64,000 nt of DNA. It comes from Lolium rigidum (taxonomy: Eukaryota; Streptophyta; Magnoliopsida; Poales; Poaceae). The notes under the pieces are model-generated. The model was not told the origin of the DNA and did not search any database. It saw only the letters and a list, made by a program, of their open reading frames with translations. The position numbers were made by a program, and so were the translations under genes. Shown here one piece after another: positions 11,276 to 22,063 of this stretch. The DNA is taken from contig NC_061512.1 of assembly GCF_022539505.1 (NCBI RefSeq), positions 252,418,510-252,482,509 on the forward strand. Direction: 5' to 3'. Within the stretch, counting starts at the first letter, position 1, and the number at the start of each line of letters is the position of its first letter.

Positions 11276-12265
11276 ATGTCCTCCTCTAAATCACGCATGT
11301 TCTTGTTCAATGTTAATAATGCCATAATTTCAGAAGCGTACAAAAAATAATTATTGGAGATAGCGCTAAGAAATAGCCAATTGTACAATATATTTTATCC
11401 TCTCTTCACTCACACGCACTACATAAAATAAGATTTTCTTATCAGCCACATGACATAACAAATCTTACAGCACATAACAGTCCGCTTTTTTTAAAAAAAC
11501 TTCCCACCGACCAAATCTACCGTATAGGAAAAACATAAATCAAATAGCACCGCATTTGAGAGTTGTCTCTTTATCCTGCTTGTGGAAGTAGCACTTGTCC
11601 ATTCCACTGAATATTCATCCCATTCCTTTTGTCCATGTTACTGAATATTCTTATTCATCCGATTCTTCCTTGTAAGCGGAAGGATCGTGGAGCGTGCATC
11701 CTTTCACCAAGCAAAGTTCTCCCTTCTTGATACGTGATGCCTCATGCAGCCCTAAACAGAAAATCAATTGTTACTTTCCAGTATTTAGTCATTTCAATGA
11801 ATCTCATCTTATATAATCTTCTCTTGTTGCACCAGTAGATTTGTGAATCTCGAGAACTTTGTGTATATAAATACTTGAATGAATGGCATATACCTAAGAA
11901 GTACAACCAATGTCTAAGTTTATTCGCGTATATATTATATGTGTATAATATATTATATGTGGCATACCTAAGGAGTAAAACCGATGCCATTAAATTCGTA
12001 ATCCAAAAAACTTTTCAGTAGTTATCACTTATCACCGTGTTTAAAAAAAGTCACTTATTAGTAGTATAATTGTTGGTCAAAGGCTTATCCTAACAAAACC
12101 TAATGTATGGAGAATTTTGGAACTAAGGGAGTAGGTTGAAATTTTGGATAAAATACAAGTGAAACAGAAGGGAAAGGTTCATGCATTTAATGGTGGAATA
12201 ATACTTTTTGATATGTAATATATCAAACTGTTGGAGTTAAAACTACGCTGTATATCATTAGATAT
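11276..12265. other. Intergenic DNA, no gene seen
   Basis: AT-rich sequence between the retrotransposon stack and the F-box gene. ORFs here are short and show no family pattern. The segment around 12050-12135 ends GGAACTAAGGGAGTA and may be the worn 3' end of a Stowaway MITE, but its left end was not found. Confidence 0.5.
12025..12058 (+). repeat. Possible short poly(A) insertion with target duplication
   Basis: TCACTTAT at 12025-12032 is repeated at 12051-12058, with CACCGTGTTTAAAAAAAG between them. The 8-base duplication is short enough to be chance. Compare the CGTGTT plus poly(A) insertion at 47419. Confidence 0.3.
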
Positions 12266-13495
12266 CTAACCAACCTTTGAGAACATGAGAAATGTTATGA
12301 TCAGTTGATTCTGTGAACAAGTAACATAGAGGAGTATTACTGATGGAGTGTGGTGTATATGCAATGTATTACCTGTGGTATAAAAGTTTCTGTAAGGATA
12401 ATATGTTGAATGTCTTCTTTTAGGAATACTTCTGAATTCCAGTGTATCAAGTTGTACAACTAAGGCACCAGTGGTCGTAGATAGAACGATTGTGTTACTA
12501 TCGCTATCATACCCCAGTATATAGGTCTTCTTTCTATCCTTCTGCGATACCAACGGAAGGAGCCCATTTACTTCAATAGTTTTCTGCAATACCCATCCGA
12601 CAACACCTTCATTCTTCAATTTTCTTCCCCATAATTGTATGCGTTGACTGGACTTCAAAAAAATCATGAGACATAGGCCACTATCTGGTGTCCATAAAAT
12701 CTGAAAATAATCGAAGCCAGTGAAATGTACATTAGATGGCTTCTCAATCACAACAAGACTTTGCCTTTCCAAATCTAACTCGAGGATGCGACCACCATCA
12801 AGCAGCCAAAAAACTGAATTTCCTGCTATAACACCGGGCCTTGTATCACATATCCTATCAGTAGTTGCCAGTGAGATGGTATTTCCCCATACACCAGAGA
12901 CTGATTCGTAGAGACAACACAGTGCATGGTCTTTATCATAATCATCGCACATAAGAACCACCTTAAATGGGTTCATAATGCAATCACCATGCACATGTCC
13001 ATCTTCAGTAGCGGCACAGAACACAGCCGCGTTTTTAACATAACCATTTTGATACCTGCCGAACCTAGGTGGAAGAGGTATAAGGTGGTCATGGCCAGTG
13101 AGTGGATCCCATACGATGGCCTCTGCGCTTTTCCTATCGAGGAGGATGGCAAGACCATGGTGGAAGCCATGAACGCTGAAATCTCCATATCGACGGTTCT
13201 GCTGCAATGGGAAGCGCGTGACAGGGATCTGGTCGGGTGCATCCATTGTAGGCATGAATACTGCAAGCCAACCATGATACCCTGCAAAGAAGCCAAGTAG
13301 AGGAGGTTTCTTGTGGTGTCTGCGAAAGCGTCGGAGGAAGTTTGGATCTAAGAGAATGTTGCGCCAGCATGTGCAAACAAGGGAGGCGCGCGGAAGGGAG
13401 GAAGGCTGCGGAGGGAGGCGGAGTAGAATCTCCTCCAGAAGGTATTTGTCATTAAGTGGGTGCACCGGTGATGGAGTGGTGGGATGGCGGATCAT
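12266..13495 (-). CDS. F-box protein
   Basis: A 409-residue single-exon reading frame. Residues 14-60 form an F-box (LNDKYLLEEILLRLPPQ, then LPRASLVCTCWRNIL and DPNFLRRFRRHH), the motif that binds SKP1 in SCF ubiquitin ligases. The remainder has the repeated hydrophobic/Trp pattern of the grass F-box family with a beta-propeller-like C-terminal half, which would choose the substrate. Start: ATG at 13495, just before the F-box, as in the family. The last 30 or so residues may be wrong: ACCACAG followed by GTAATA at about 12371 looks like a splice donor, and the tail after YRNFYTT has no family look, so a short last exon may lie further left. It is flanked by repeats on both sides and has no operon-like partner. 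Substrate unknown. Confidence 0.8.
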   Translation of the reverse strand: MIRHPTTPSPVHPLNDKYLLEEILLRLPPQPSSLPRASLVCTCWRNILLDPNFLRRFRRHHKKPPLLGFFAGYHGWLAVFMPTMDAPDQIPVTRFPLQQNRRYGDFSVHGFHHGLAILLDRKSAEAIVWDPLTGHDHLIPLPPRFGRYQNGYVKNAAVFCAATEDGHVHGDCIMNPFKVVLMCDDYDKDHALCCLYESVSGVWGNTISLATTDRICDTRPGVIAGNSVFWLLDGGRILELDLERQSLVVIEKPSNVHFTGFDYFQILWTPDSGLCLMIFLKSSQRIQLWGRKLKNEGVVGWVLQKTIEVNGLLPLVSQKDRKKTYILGYDSDSNTIVLSTTTGALVVQLDTLEFRSIPKRRHSTYYPYRNFYTTGNTLHIHHTPSVILLYVTCSQNQLIITFLMFSKVG

Positions 13496-13600
13496 TAGGC
13501 TAATTGTTGGTGCTGGGTTCTATCTATGCGTAGCGTGAAGCCGGAGGGGAATGGACGGGGTGGGGGCTCAGCACTCAGGTGAGCACATGTAGTACTAGAT

Positions 13601-13640
13601 GGTACTTATGGTACAAAGATGGTACTTATGGTACAAAGGT
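13601..13640 (+). repeat. 20-bp tandem repeat, two units
   Basis: GGTACTTATGGTACAAAGAT at 13601-13620 is followed by a copy with the last two bases changed. It lies upstream of the F-box gene. Confidence 0.7.
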
Positions 13641-13921
13641 GACGTTAGTATCAATGAAATTTCTGAATATTCATTGTGCCGACTCACCTTGTTCTTCACC
13701 ATCAACAATAACTCTAATGTGAGGACAACTGAATCGGCTAACTTTATGTGTCCATTGGTGACAACCATGTTAGACATACAGACAAGTACTTAATACTAAC
13801 TTACCTCTCGGATAGGTACCATTAAGTTTTAATTTGTCATTTGATTAGGCGGCCGGCAATTTTGGATGCATTCTGTTGGCGCAGTTAATTGGAATGTGCG
13901 TTTCATCCAGCATTCCAGCTC

Positions 13922-14054
13922 GAGAGTTCGTTCCAAATAAGTTGACATATTTGTTTCTTCCAAATGAGCCAACCTATACACTAAAATGCGCTTGATATAT
14001 ATGTATCTGGACCAAATCTAATCAAAACTGTGTTAATTAATTTGGAACGGAGAG
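13922..14054. mobile_element. Degenerate Stowaway-like MITE
   Basis: The ends GTTCCAAAT and ATTTGGAACGGAG are inverted to each other and resemble the CTCCGTTCCAAAT terminus of Stowaway MITEs. Size near 130 bp fits. The left terminal bases are worn. Confidence 0.45.
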
Positions 14055-14056
14055 AC

Positions 14057-14365
14057 TATACTAGAAATGAATGGTATTGTCAAACGTCACATCAGGTCGG
14101 AACAAATATAAAGAGTTCAACGCAAGAAGAGTTCTTAAGGGAAAATAATAATGGGTTGGGGCTCGATAATATGTAGTACTCTCTCCGTCTAATAAAACAT
14201 GTCTTAACCGTTGTCTAAATTTAAATATATCTAGAGGACAAAAATATCTAGATATATCTAAATTTAGACAAATTTAAGACATGTATCATGACCGGAGGGA
14301 GTACTAGGAATGAAAGCGATTACAAAACGTTACATCTTGTCGGAAAAAATATAAAGAGTTCAACG
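14057..14365 (+). repeat. Pair of about 65-bp direct repeats around a MITE
   Basis: 14057-14122 and 14302-14365 are alike (ACTAGAAATGAA...AAATATAAAGAGTTCAACG), differing at about ten positions. Each copy follows the right end of a Stowaway-like MITE, which suggests a tandem duplication of MITE plus flank. Confidence 0.6.
14179..14301. mobile_element. Stowaway MITE (123 bp)
   Basis: Terminal inverted repeats CTCTCTCCGTC... and ...GACCGGAGGGAG with TA target duplications at 14177-14178 and 14302-14303. The interior is AT-rich and nearly palindromic (AAATTTAGACAA against TTGTCTAAATTT), as usual for Stowaway. Confidence 0.85.
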
Positions 14366-14997
14366 TAACTCACTATAGGAACCAGTTAAGGTGCCAACAG
14401 ACACTGTTGCTATCGGCACAAGTCTATGTTGACGGCTGCCGTCGGCACATTGCCGTCGGCACAAGAAAGCCTTGGCACAAACAGGTCGGATGTCGGCACA
14501 GATTTGGCTGTCGGCACATGACGCAGCCCGACGGCAGCTCGAGCCATCGGCACAAGTCGAGGTGGGCCCGATGAGCGTCTAACGGCCGTTAGGCCAGGTC
14601 ATGCGTTGTGCCCACAACATTGCCGTCGTAACAACCTACAGGCACAACCGCGGGCATGCTGCCACGTGTCCATAAACTGTTCGGTATTGCCGTCGGCACA
14701 AGCTCATCGGCACAGCCGATCCCAGGAACCTGTCAGCTTCCAAAAAATAATAGCAACTACGCCGATGGCAGTGTCGTCGGCACAAACCCTACCATTTGGC
14801 ACGGCTGAAGGTATGTGCCGACGGCAATGTCGTTGACATAGTTGCTGCCATTTTTTTTGTTCGAGCAAAATAACAGTTAATTCACAAAATAATTAGCAGC
14901 AAAAATAGCAATTAAATCAGAAGATCATCACCACAACAAGATCATCATCATATAGAAGGTAGCAAGATCATCATCATACACAATGTAGCAACTATCA

Positions 14998-16031
14998 TCA
15001 TGATAACATGGTAGCAAGTATCATACACATCGACAAACACCCGCTCGACATCTGATATAATGACTCCCAACTGATGTCATCACTCCCAAGATCAGGCGAC
15101 GAACGTCGGCGTAGGTGAATAGAGGTAGAACAAGCACCAGAACCGGAACCACCAGGAGAAACACCGGAAGCACCGGGAGAATGGCGGCCGAGGTGCATCG
15201 ATGTGCCCTCGCGTGACACACTCGGAGAGGGTCGGGTCCATGAACATCCTGTTCCCTACATGTTTGAGCAAGAGTTAGCATCTTAGCCATGTAACAGGAA
15301 AACGGTGATAGGTGGTTAGACACCGAATAACTGAGGTTTGTGCATAGTATGTGGCCGCGAAAGCTTCCTTCGATGGGCACACTGGAGACGGCCCCGTCCT
15401 AGGGGGTTGCTCTTCCGGAAGTGGGATCCTCTCTCCAGTCAAGATAGTTTAGATGTCAAGCGCTCCAGAAATTAAAGGTTCAAACTAGGGGAGGTGGGAC
15501 TTGTCATGTCTTGCAACCATAAAGAATGGAAATTACCATACTCGTTGCATCATAGTACTGTTCCCATGCTCTTCTCTGAACGTCCCACTCAGCTACAACC
15601 GTCAAATGCTTCTGTCTCAAACTCAGCCTACAATTTAAAAATAAGGATTCTCGTCAACTAAGCCATTCATGAATGAATGTTGGAAAGAAGATGAAAATGA
15701 GAAAAACTTACATCGGGATGACCGCTTCGGTGTTAGCAATCCACCGCTGACCTTCACGATACCGCCGCGTTTCCACCTCTGAGCGAAGTAGCGGCTCAGG
15801 AGCGAGACTCTCGATTTCCGTCATAGACCGGACCTCCAAGAAGCTCATTTCGTTGCGCGGCTGGGCAAACCTCCACGCCGCAACGTCGTATGCGCGAGCA
15901 ACATCCTCCTTCCCGTAGAAGGTGCCGAGCCACACACGCACTCCACCGGCGGTGATTTCATCCGCAAAATGGTCCCCAGGCCGCAAGCAAACGCCGAGGA
16001 GACCCGTGATGCTACCGCGACGAGGAGCCAT
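14998..16031 (-). CDS. AP2/ERF-like domain protein carried by a CACTA element
   Basis: Three exons, complement of 15712-16031, 15537-15627 and 14998-15255, give an uninterrupted 222-residue protein. Donors are GAT|GTAAGT and TATG|GTAATT, acceptors are TTGTAG and ATGTAG, and the phases fit exactly (320 + 91 + 258 nt). Residues 10-55 resemble an AP2 DNA-binding domain: LLGVCLRPGDHF, then GGVRVWLGTF and the signature ARAYDVAAWRF. The usual first-strand YRGVR/RG pattern is weak. Exon 2 ends with AEWDVQRRAWEQYYDAT. Exon 3 is Gly/Ser-rich with an acidic end (DLGSDDISWESLYQM). Similar AP2-like genes sit within CACTA elements in Triticeae genomes, from memory. It could be a captured transcription factor fragment now spread by the element. 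Expression and DNA binding are not known. Confidence 0.6.
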
Positions 16032-16340
16032 CTCAACGGCAGCGGAGCTCAGAGGATTTTATGGTGGTGTTGGAGGAGAGAAGTGTTGGTGGTCGTGTTG
16101 TGTTGGAGGAGAAGACATGGCTATATATAGGGTGGCGAGGGGCTGAAACGGCGGGAATACTTGGCGGGAGAGAATGGGCGCAAGAAAAACGGTGGGAAAA
16201 CATGGTGGGAAAGAAAGGGCGGGAGAGAACGAGCGGGAAAGCTTTGGCGGGAGAAATTGGGCGGGAAAGATGTGCTGATGGCATTGCCATTGGCATAGTT
16301 TAGGCACCGTTTCCCCGCCATCACGGAAACTGTGCCGAGG

Positions 16341-16493
16341 GCTGAAACTGTGCCGAGTGTGGCCATCGACACAATGGAAGGTGTGCCAACGGCTGAAACT
16401 GTGCCGAGGGCGGCCGTCGACACAATGGAAGGTGTGTCGGTGGCTGAAACTGTGCCGAGGGATGCCGTCGGCACAGACTCCACTGTGCCGACG
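16341..16493 (+). repeat. 51-bp tandem repeat, three units, in the CACTA right end
   Basis: Units start at 16341, 16392 and 16443 with GCTGAAACTGTGCCGAG and contain CACAATGGAAGGTGTG. The third unit is less alike. Because 51 is a multiple of three, several frames stay open across it, but this is not evidence of coding. Confidence 0.8.
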
Positions 16494-16767
16494 ATGTTTT
16501 TGGGGGGCTCGCGTGGAGGACCTCTGTGCCAACGACCCCGATAATTTGCCGTCGCCTTGAGCCATCCAGTGTCGCTGGACTTAGCAACTATCATTTGCAA
16601 GGGGCCAACAACCAATGCATGTACATGTGTGAGAATCTGCTAGAAACCTCTTATGCAACGTGGATATGCATGAAAAGGATCTATACGTCTATAAGATCCT
16701 CCCCTTCCATCAAACTTATGGTTGATAACAAATACCAAACTTGGAGAGAATGAATCCATGTTATGCT

Positions 16768-17045
16768 CTAGTATGGTCCTTTGTGAAAAAAGTCTGCCAA
16801 ATTCTTGGAAGGCACATACAAAAGTGTGAGATCGTGATCGTGCACGTCAATGCGTACAATGGAGGCATCTACACCTATGTTCTTGGTGAGCTCATCCTTC
16901 ATAGGATCTCGCGCAATGTTGATAGCGCCAATACTGTCTGACAAGAGAGGAGTCAGTGTAGCAGAAACAATAAAATCTTCCAATAACTCGGCCTATGCGC
17001 TCGAAAGGAAAACCGTTGTCTGTTTCTTCATCTTCCAAGTAATGA
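16768..17045 (-). pseudogene. Copia retrotransposon RNase H remnant
   Basis: Minus-strand translation shows the end of Copia pol: TWKMKKQTTVFLSSA, then DSIGAINIARDP, ELTKNIGVDAS and YVPSKNLADFF. These match the KKQ.TVS.SSAEAEY and DN.GAI...N...H..TKHI...YV.T..Q.AD.FTK pattern of Ty1/Copia RNase H. A stop codon and lost residues show it is dead. It is cut on its right at 17049 by an LTR fragment in the other orientation. Confidence 0.75.
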
Positions 17046-17048
17046 GTG

Positions 17049-17290
17049 TGTTGGAGATATGCCCAAGAGGCAATAATAAAGTGGTTATTGTTATATCTTT
17101 GTGTTTATGATAATAGTTTGCATCTCATGCTATAATTGTATTAACCGGAAACATTAATACATGTGTGTTATGTAAACATAAAAGAGTCCCTATAGTAAGC
17201 CTCTTGTTAAACTAGCTTGTTGATTAATAGATGATCATGGTTTCGTGATCATAGACGGGATTATACTCGCAGTAAGTATAGAATAATTAT
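17049..17290 (+). mobile_element. Copia LTR fragment (BARE/Angela-like start)
   Basis: Begins TGTTGGAGATATGCCC followed by AGAGGCAATAATAAAG, which I recognise as the start of the BARE-1/WIS/Angela type Copia LTR of Triticeae. Similarity fades after about 240 bp, so it is truncated. Confidence 0.65.
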
Positions 17291-17859
17291 ACGAGGTCAA
17301 GACGCACGTCAGTGTCGCTGGAATGTGGGGCATCTATGTATGTGTGTGGTGAGCATCGCTGTTTCAGCTAGGTGATACTAATCGTTCGCCTGCCCCTGCC
17401 GTGTCGACTTGGGCTTGGGTAGGTGTTGAACAGGAGAATTTCTATAAGATGCCTCCAACCTGGCTTAGACCGTTCATTGGTTTTGATCGAACGGTCTAGA
17501 TTTGATTAGGGTGGCATGTTTACCTCCAAGTAAACCCGAGAATGGATTTATTAGCTAAACCGGGCGCATTGGTACGGTTGCTCCATGTGGGTTTGTTTAA
17601 TTTGGTTGCTACTAATCAGCTAAGTCTGAATAGTTTAGTTTGGTTTTGTGAATTAAATACTTGGGTATAGTTAGGCATGGGTACGTATAGTTAGGCATAC
17701 GTACCTGGTGAGCAACGGTAGACTAAGGGCCCGTTTGTTTTGTAATAATGGGTTTTCTTAAATGCGTGGAGACGAAAAATAGACATTTAGATACCTATGG
17801 GAGAAAAATTCTCTTGCATCACACAAAATTTAAAGCACCCGAAAAGTTGTACAAGGAGT

Positions 17860-18204
17860 AATGCTCGATTCGGTTGTTTCTTGCGATGCAGCCTCGTCTT
17901 GCGCTCACTGTGGCAAAAATGCGCCGCGCTGATGCGAGGGAGGCATGGAGGGAGCCCACGCGCGCCAGGGAAAATACGGCGGGAGAAATTCGACACCTCC
18001 CTTCGATACTCCCCCGTATTTACACCTCACTGCCCAAAGCCTTGCCACCATTTTCCCCCTTCCGAGCTCTCCATCTCGCTGGACACAAAGGTAAGGGGCG
18101 GACTCTTCTCAAGCCGGTGGACCTCCATCGCGGCAGTTCATCCTCCTACGACTAGCCGACATGTCATCGTCTTCCTCCTCATGGTCTGACTGCCAGATCA
18201 CTGT
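17860..18204 (+). other. Possible captured 5' gene end (leader and short first exon)
   Basis: GC-rich stretch between the two direct repeats. It ends with ATG at 18160 coding for MSSSSSSWSDCQIT and then a good splice donor (ACT|GTGAGTAC). A Ser-rich start followed by an intron is common in grass genes, but no following exon was recognised, so this may be a stranded promoter and first exon moved by a transposon. Confidence 0.25.
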
Positions 18205-18220
18205 GAGTACCTCTGAACCC

Positions 18221-18274
18221 TAGCTTAGAACTACAGTGAGGTGTTGGTAGCTTAGAACTACAGTGAGGTGTTGG
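18221..18274 (+). repeat. 27-bp tandem repeat, two exact units
   Basis: Units 18221-18247 and 18248-18274 are identical, beginning TAGCTTAGAACTACAGTGAG. They lie just before the second 195-bp direct repeat. Confidence 0.9.
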
Positions 18275-18475
18275 TTTAGTTTGGTTTTGTATATTAAATA
18301 GTTGGGTATAGTTAGGCATGGGTACGTATAGTTAAGTATGGGTACGTACCTGGTGAGCAACGGTAGACTAAGGGCCCGTTTGTTTCGTAATAATGGGTTT
18401 TCTCGAATACATGGAGATGAAAAATGGACGTTTGGTACCCATGGGAGAAAAAATATCAGCATCACATGAAAAAAT

Positions 18476-19605
18476 AAATCCCTCTTTTTATTTGATTGTT
18501 TTGGGAAGGTTCCTAAAATAGCATATCACATGAAAAGGGTATTGCTGTCTTCCTAAGTTAAATAAAAAAAACATATGGAACTCATTACATATACCAAATA
18601 AAACTGGAAAATAACAACATAAACATTACATTAAACTGTAAAAGGAAAATACACTTTCGATAGGCCACAGGCTGCGAAGGCAACTCGAATGCAGCCAAAG
18701 GCTGGTGGTGGTTAAGTTTTAGCTGCGTCTCTCCTACGGTTGTTAGTGATAATATTTGGTTCTGGTGCACTAGTATATTCCACTTTGTTTCTAGATGCCA
18801 AACTATTAGATGTGAGCATTGTAAGAAGTTAGGTCATATCAAACGTATTCTTAAAACTATATTGCCTTGGAGTGTGCAGCTTCTATATTTTGGTTGCAAT
18901 CCCCTTGTTTTTGTTTCTCTTACATGCCCGATTCTAGTCACGCAAAGCAAAGCTAAGGAGAGATCAAGTAGTATTGAAGGAGAGTTCTGGTCTGATCGTG
19001 TTGTCATCATTGTGACTGAATGATCGGCTAATTTTCGTGAAATTAAGCGAGACCCCAGTATGTTTGTTGATAATTGTTAGAGATGCACTTCTAGAATTAT
19101 TGGGCCGAATCAACTTGGCGTTGCGAAATCCTAAGGAAGTGGAGTTTGATGTGCACTATGGCCGTCCATGTGTGGTAGTGTGGGTAGTTGGTAGCACAAT
19201 CTCTCATACACAAACTTCACTTGTAAAATAAGGTAATGATGGTGATAAGTGAAAGCATATTGTAATCAGCGTAAGACACTAAGACATGTATGCCTTTGGC
19301 ACTGAAATGTGTTGGTGGAATTGGAAAACAATACTTTTCGTTGGTGGTTCGGTTACGTGGCTCAGAAATATGTATATACATTTATGTTTATGAATATATA
19401 CCAATATACCGTATCCTATGAGCATCTTCGAGCGACCGAGTCTAAGAAAATGATATAACGGTTCTTCAAATTAACAATCACCACAGCTATCTCACTATCA
19501 TCTCCCATTGAAAAATACTACTTCGTTTTTTATGAAACATCAAAGTGGCAAAGTTAGGGTTTGATTTGGGAGGCAGCCACCGTCCTCTTAACTGCCTAAT
19601 AGCAA
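18476..19605. other. Intergenic DNA, no gene seen
   Basis: No frame longer than about 65 codons and no recognisable domain. A polypurine/poly(A)-like segment near 18560 and short AT-rich runs are the only features. Confidence 0.4.
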
Positions 19606-19633
19606 CTAGATTTAGATGTGCGCCTTGGCGCAC
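19606..19633 (-). mobile_element. Helitron-like 3' end (minus strand)
   Basis: Read on the minus strand: a perfect hairpin GTGCGCC-AA-GGCGCAC (19618-19633), an 8-base spacer and CTAG (19609-19606) followed by T. This is the usual layout of a Helitron 3' terminus (hairpin, short spacer, CTRR, inserted before T). The element body would extend to the right; its TC 5' end was not found. Confidence 0.5.
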
Positions 19634-19978
19634 GATCCCGTGAAATTCACATAGATTTACAATTTATAAGAAAATAAAAATCAAGTAGAAAAATATTATT
19701 TTCTATAAGAACTCCTTCCAAGATATCTACATGGTGGCACAAAATCTGAGAAACTCGTGATTTTTACGTAAGTATAAATATGTTATGAGATGAAGACATC
19801 CATGACATCAAATAGCATCAAGAGAACCTTTCCTATTTGTGATAAGACTGGACTGAATACTTTGCATTATCTTACATATATGAAAACTAAGAAATAACAA
19901 AGACATCCTTTGATACAGGAAAATAGAACATGGGCAAATAATTTTCCTTTCCCATTAAAAATATGCTCCCTTTTCTCT

Positions 19979-20122
19979 CACCCACACATCAGAGATACAG
20001 AAACAGCCAGATTAATACTTTTATTCGGAGAACATTTACCTAGTTTTGTTCACCCACACATCAGAGACAATACAGAAACAAGCAGATTAATACTTTTATT
20101 CAGAGAATATTTACGTACTTTG
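19979..20122 (+). repeat. 72-bp tandem repeat, two units
   Basis: CACCCACACATCAGAGA starts at 19979 and again at 20051; both units contain CAGATTAATACTTTTATTC. They differ by a few bases and one small insertion. Confidence 0.8.
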
Positions 20123-21990
20123 ATTCATGGTCTCAAACTCAAGTTCTTGTGGTAATGGTCCGTTCTATGGTATGCTCCAAGCAATCTGTCACCTTCTTAC
20201 ATACTTCTTGATGTTCGCCTCCAACTTGACCCTGCACTGCCTGCCACCGCTCCTCTCCAACCCTTGTGCTCCCTGGTTAACATGAATACTCACACGGATC
20301 CTCTTGACAGGCCTTCCGCAACTTTCGCATTGTTAACCGATTCAGCAAACGCCATATTAACCATGCATGAAATTTTATTTAGAGAAAGCACTAAGTGAAG
20401 AACAAACATGACTTACGTCGTTTCATAAGGAAGTACAGAAACAACACACGGTGACTGTTGCAGCTTGAACCTACTTCATATAATACAACCAAAACCGCGG
20501 CTTGCCGCACAAGCCTATAGTATGCAGGCTATCATGATCGTCACTGAAATTCTTTAAAATCCTACACTGTTACACATAGTCTGTTTGTCCTAAACCATAA
20601 CTTCTCACGTCTAAATGCATTCATCTTTCATTCTAGGTATAACCCTCAAAAGAGAACATAAAAAACAATCGAGTGATTTAATAATTCAGCAGCAGGTGCT
20701 AGGCAAACAAATGAGTAGCATCGTAAAAATATATACTATGTAAAGGCAAACAAATATGCTTGACATATAGCAAATACCATCACTATATTTGTTCCGGGGA
20801 AAAATTAATTTAGGGAACAGAACCTATACCGACAATATATGTGTTGGATGGACCAGAGCACAAAATGAATTTTGTTCATACTACAAATGTTACTCGGTAA
20901 GTTATTTGGTCCTGAAGTGTGAAAATAGAGGCAAGATAAGAAAAACACGAGTATGTGAGGACATCCAAACCAATAGATATATGCACTAAGGCTGTGTCAA
21001 CACAAACTCCCAAGCATACATAACCATAATCTGTTATGTATACTAAAGTTTCACTTTACGCAAGCATAAATTACATAATAAGAGGGGAGAATGGTGGAAA
21101 TGAATAAAGGTTAGGTACATAAAAAAGTTATCGATTGCATCATTTTACTTTCTTTAACTAACGTATAGATCACACCTCTTCCACCTTTTTTATCCATTCC
21201 AAATTATATTCAAGCTATTGAATTTGTAGACATATTAAATTTCCATAACAATGATAGAAAGCCCTATACAGCAAAGTTCAGTTCTTTCCATGCCTGAACA
21301 TTCTAGTTCTAGTAGTCTATCACATAATTAACCTTAATTATTTTCAGCTAAACAAATTTGTGTAGGACTGCATATTAATCTGATCTGACGATTCATTTTG
21401 GGGAAACGTATGTTAGTCGGAAGCTCTGGAAACAATGTGACCAACCAATGCAAAGAAGTGGCAAGCACTCCTACGACAATTTAACCTCATTGCCATACTA
21501 CTGACAGAGAAGGTTCAGGAGATAACTGAATGTCTGAATAAAAAGAAGGAGCAAGGACCAGGGAGTGCAAGCTAACCATCATTCGTGAAAGAGGGAGAAA
21601 AGCACCTTCCAATGTTGCATAGTGTCAAACATGCAATTTTCTACTCAATTTTCATGCTTCAGAAAATAACCGCAAGTCCGAAGAACATTCAAGCAAAACC
21701 TAACCAGGCCATAAAGAACTAACATGGTTTGCGGCAGGGTGGCTACCAAGATGTTGGAGCCTATAGGAAACCAATTCAGATGAGAATTAACCTAGCTAGC
21801 TAGTGAAGATACTTATCATTTAGGAAATCTTACATTGCCATAACCTGATAACATAATAGAGTTAGAACGATTACAGAGCTGCCTTGTGATAATAATCTAA
21901 GTTGCACCATGCACGTGACCAAACAAACTGCAGAATAAACCGAATTTAACCATGCAGATGAGAATATCATGTCATGAAAGGAACATGCAG

Positions 21991-22063
21991 CGAGTGGATA
22001 AGAAGAAAATGAACCATCACTTATCCATTAAATCGAGTGGATAAGAAGAAAATGAACCATCAC
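21991..22063 (+). repeat. 30-bp direct repeat, 43-bp period
   Basis: CGAGTGGATAAGAAGAAAAT and the next ten bases occur identically at 21991-22020 and 22034-22063. Confidence 0.9.

Larger units (their letters stand above)
14371..16571. mobile_element. CACTA-like DNA transposon, non-autonomous
   Basis: The left end starts CACTATAGGAACC. Both ends are packed with the subterminal motif GCCGTCGGCACA in both orientations, the signature of grass CACTA elements, where it is a likely transposase-binding site. The right end is approximate: the last clear subterminal motifs lie at 16460-16550 and a CAGTG occurs at 16567-16571, but a matching 3-bp target duplication was not seen, so it may be truncated. 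No transposase gene is visible. The cargo is a spliced AP2/ERF-like gene on the minus strand. Confidence 0.7.
17634..18475 (+). repeat. Two direct repeats of about 195 bp, 640 bp apart
   Basis: 17634-17826 and 18275-18475 share a long, roughly 90 percent similar sequence including GGGTATAGTTAGGCATGGG, GGTGAGCAACGGTAGACTAAG and GGGCCCGTTTGTTT. The middle segment (17860-18220) is GC-richer and unlike its surroundings. Confidence 0.75.

Noticed and set aside
16332..16565. ORFs in the right arm of the CACTA element
   Set aside because: Produced by 51-bp tandem repeats, whose length is a multiple of three.
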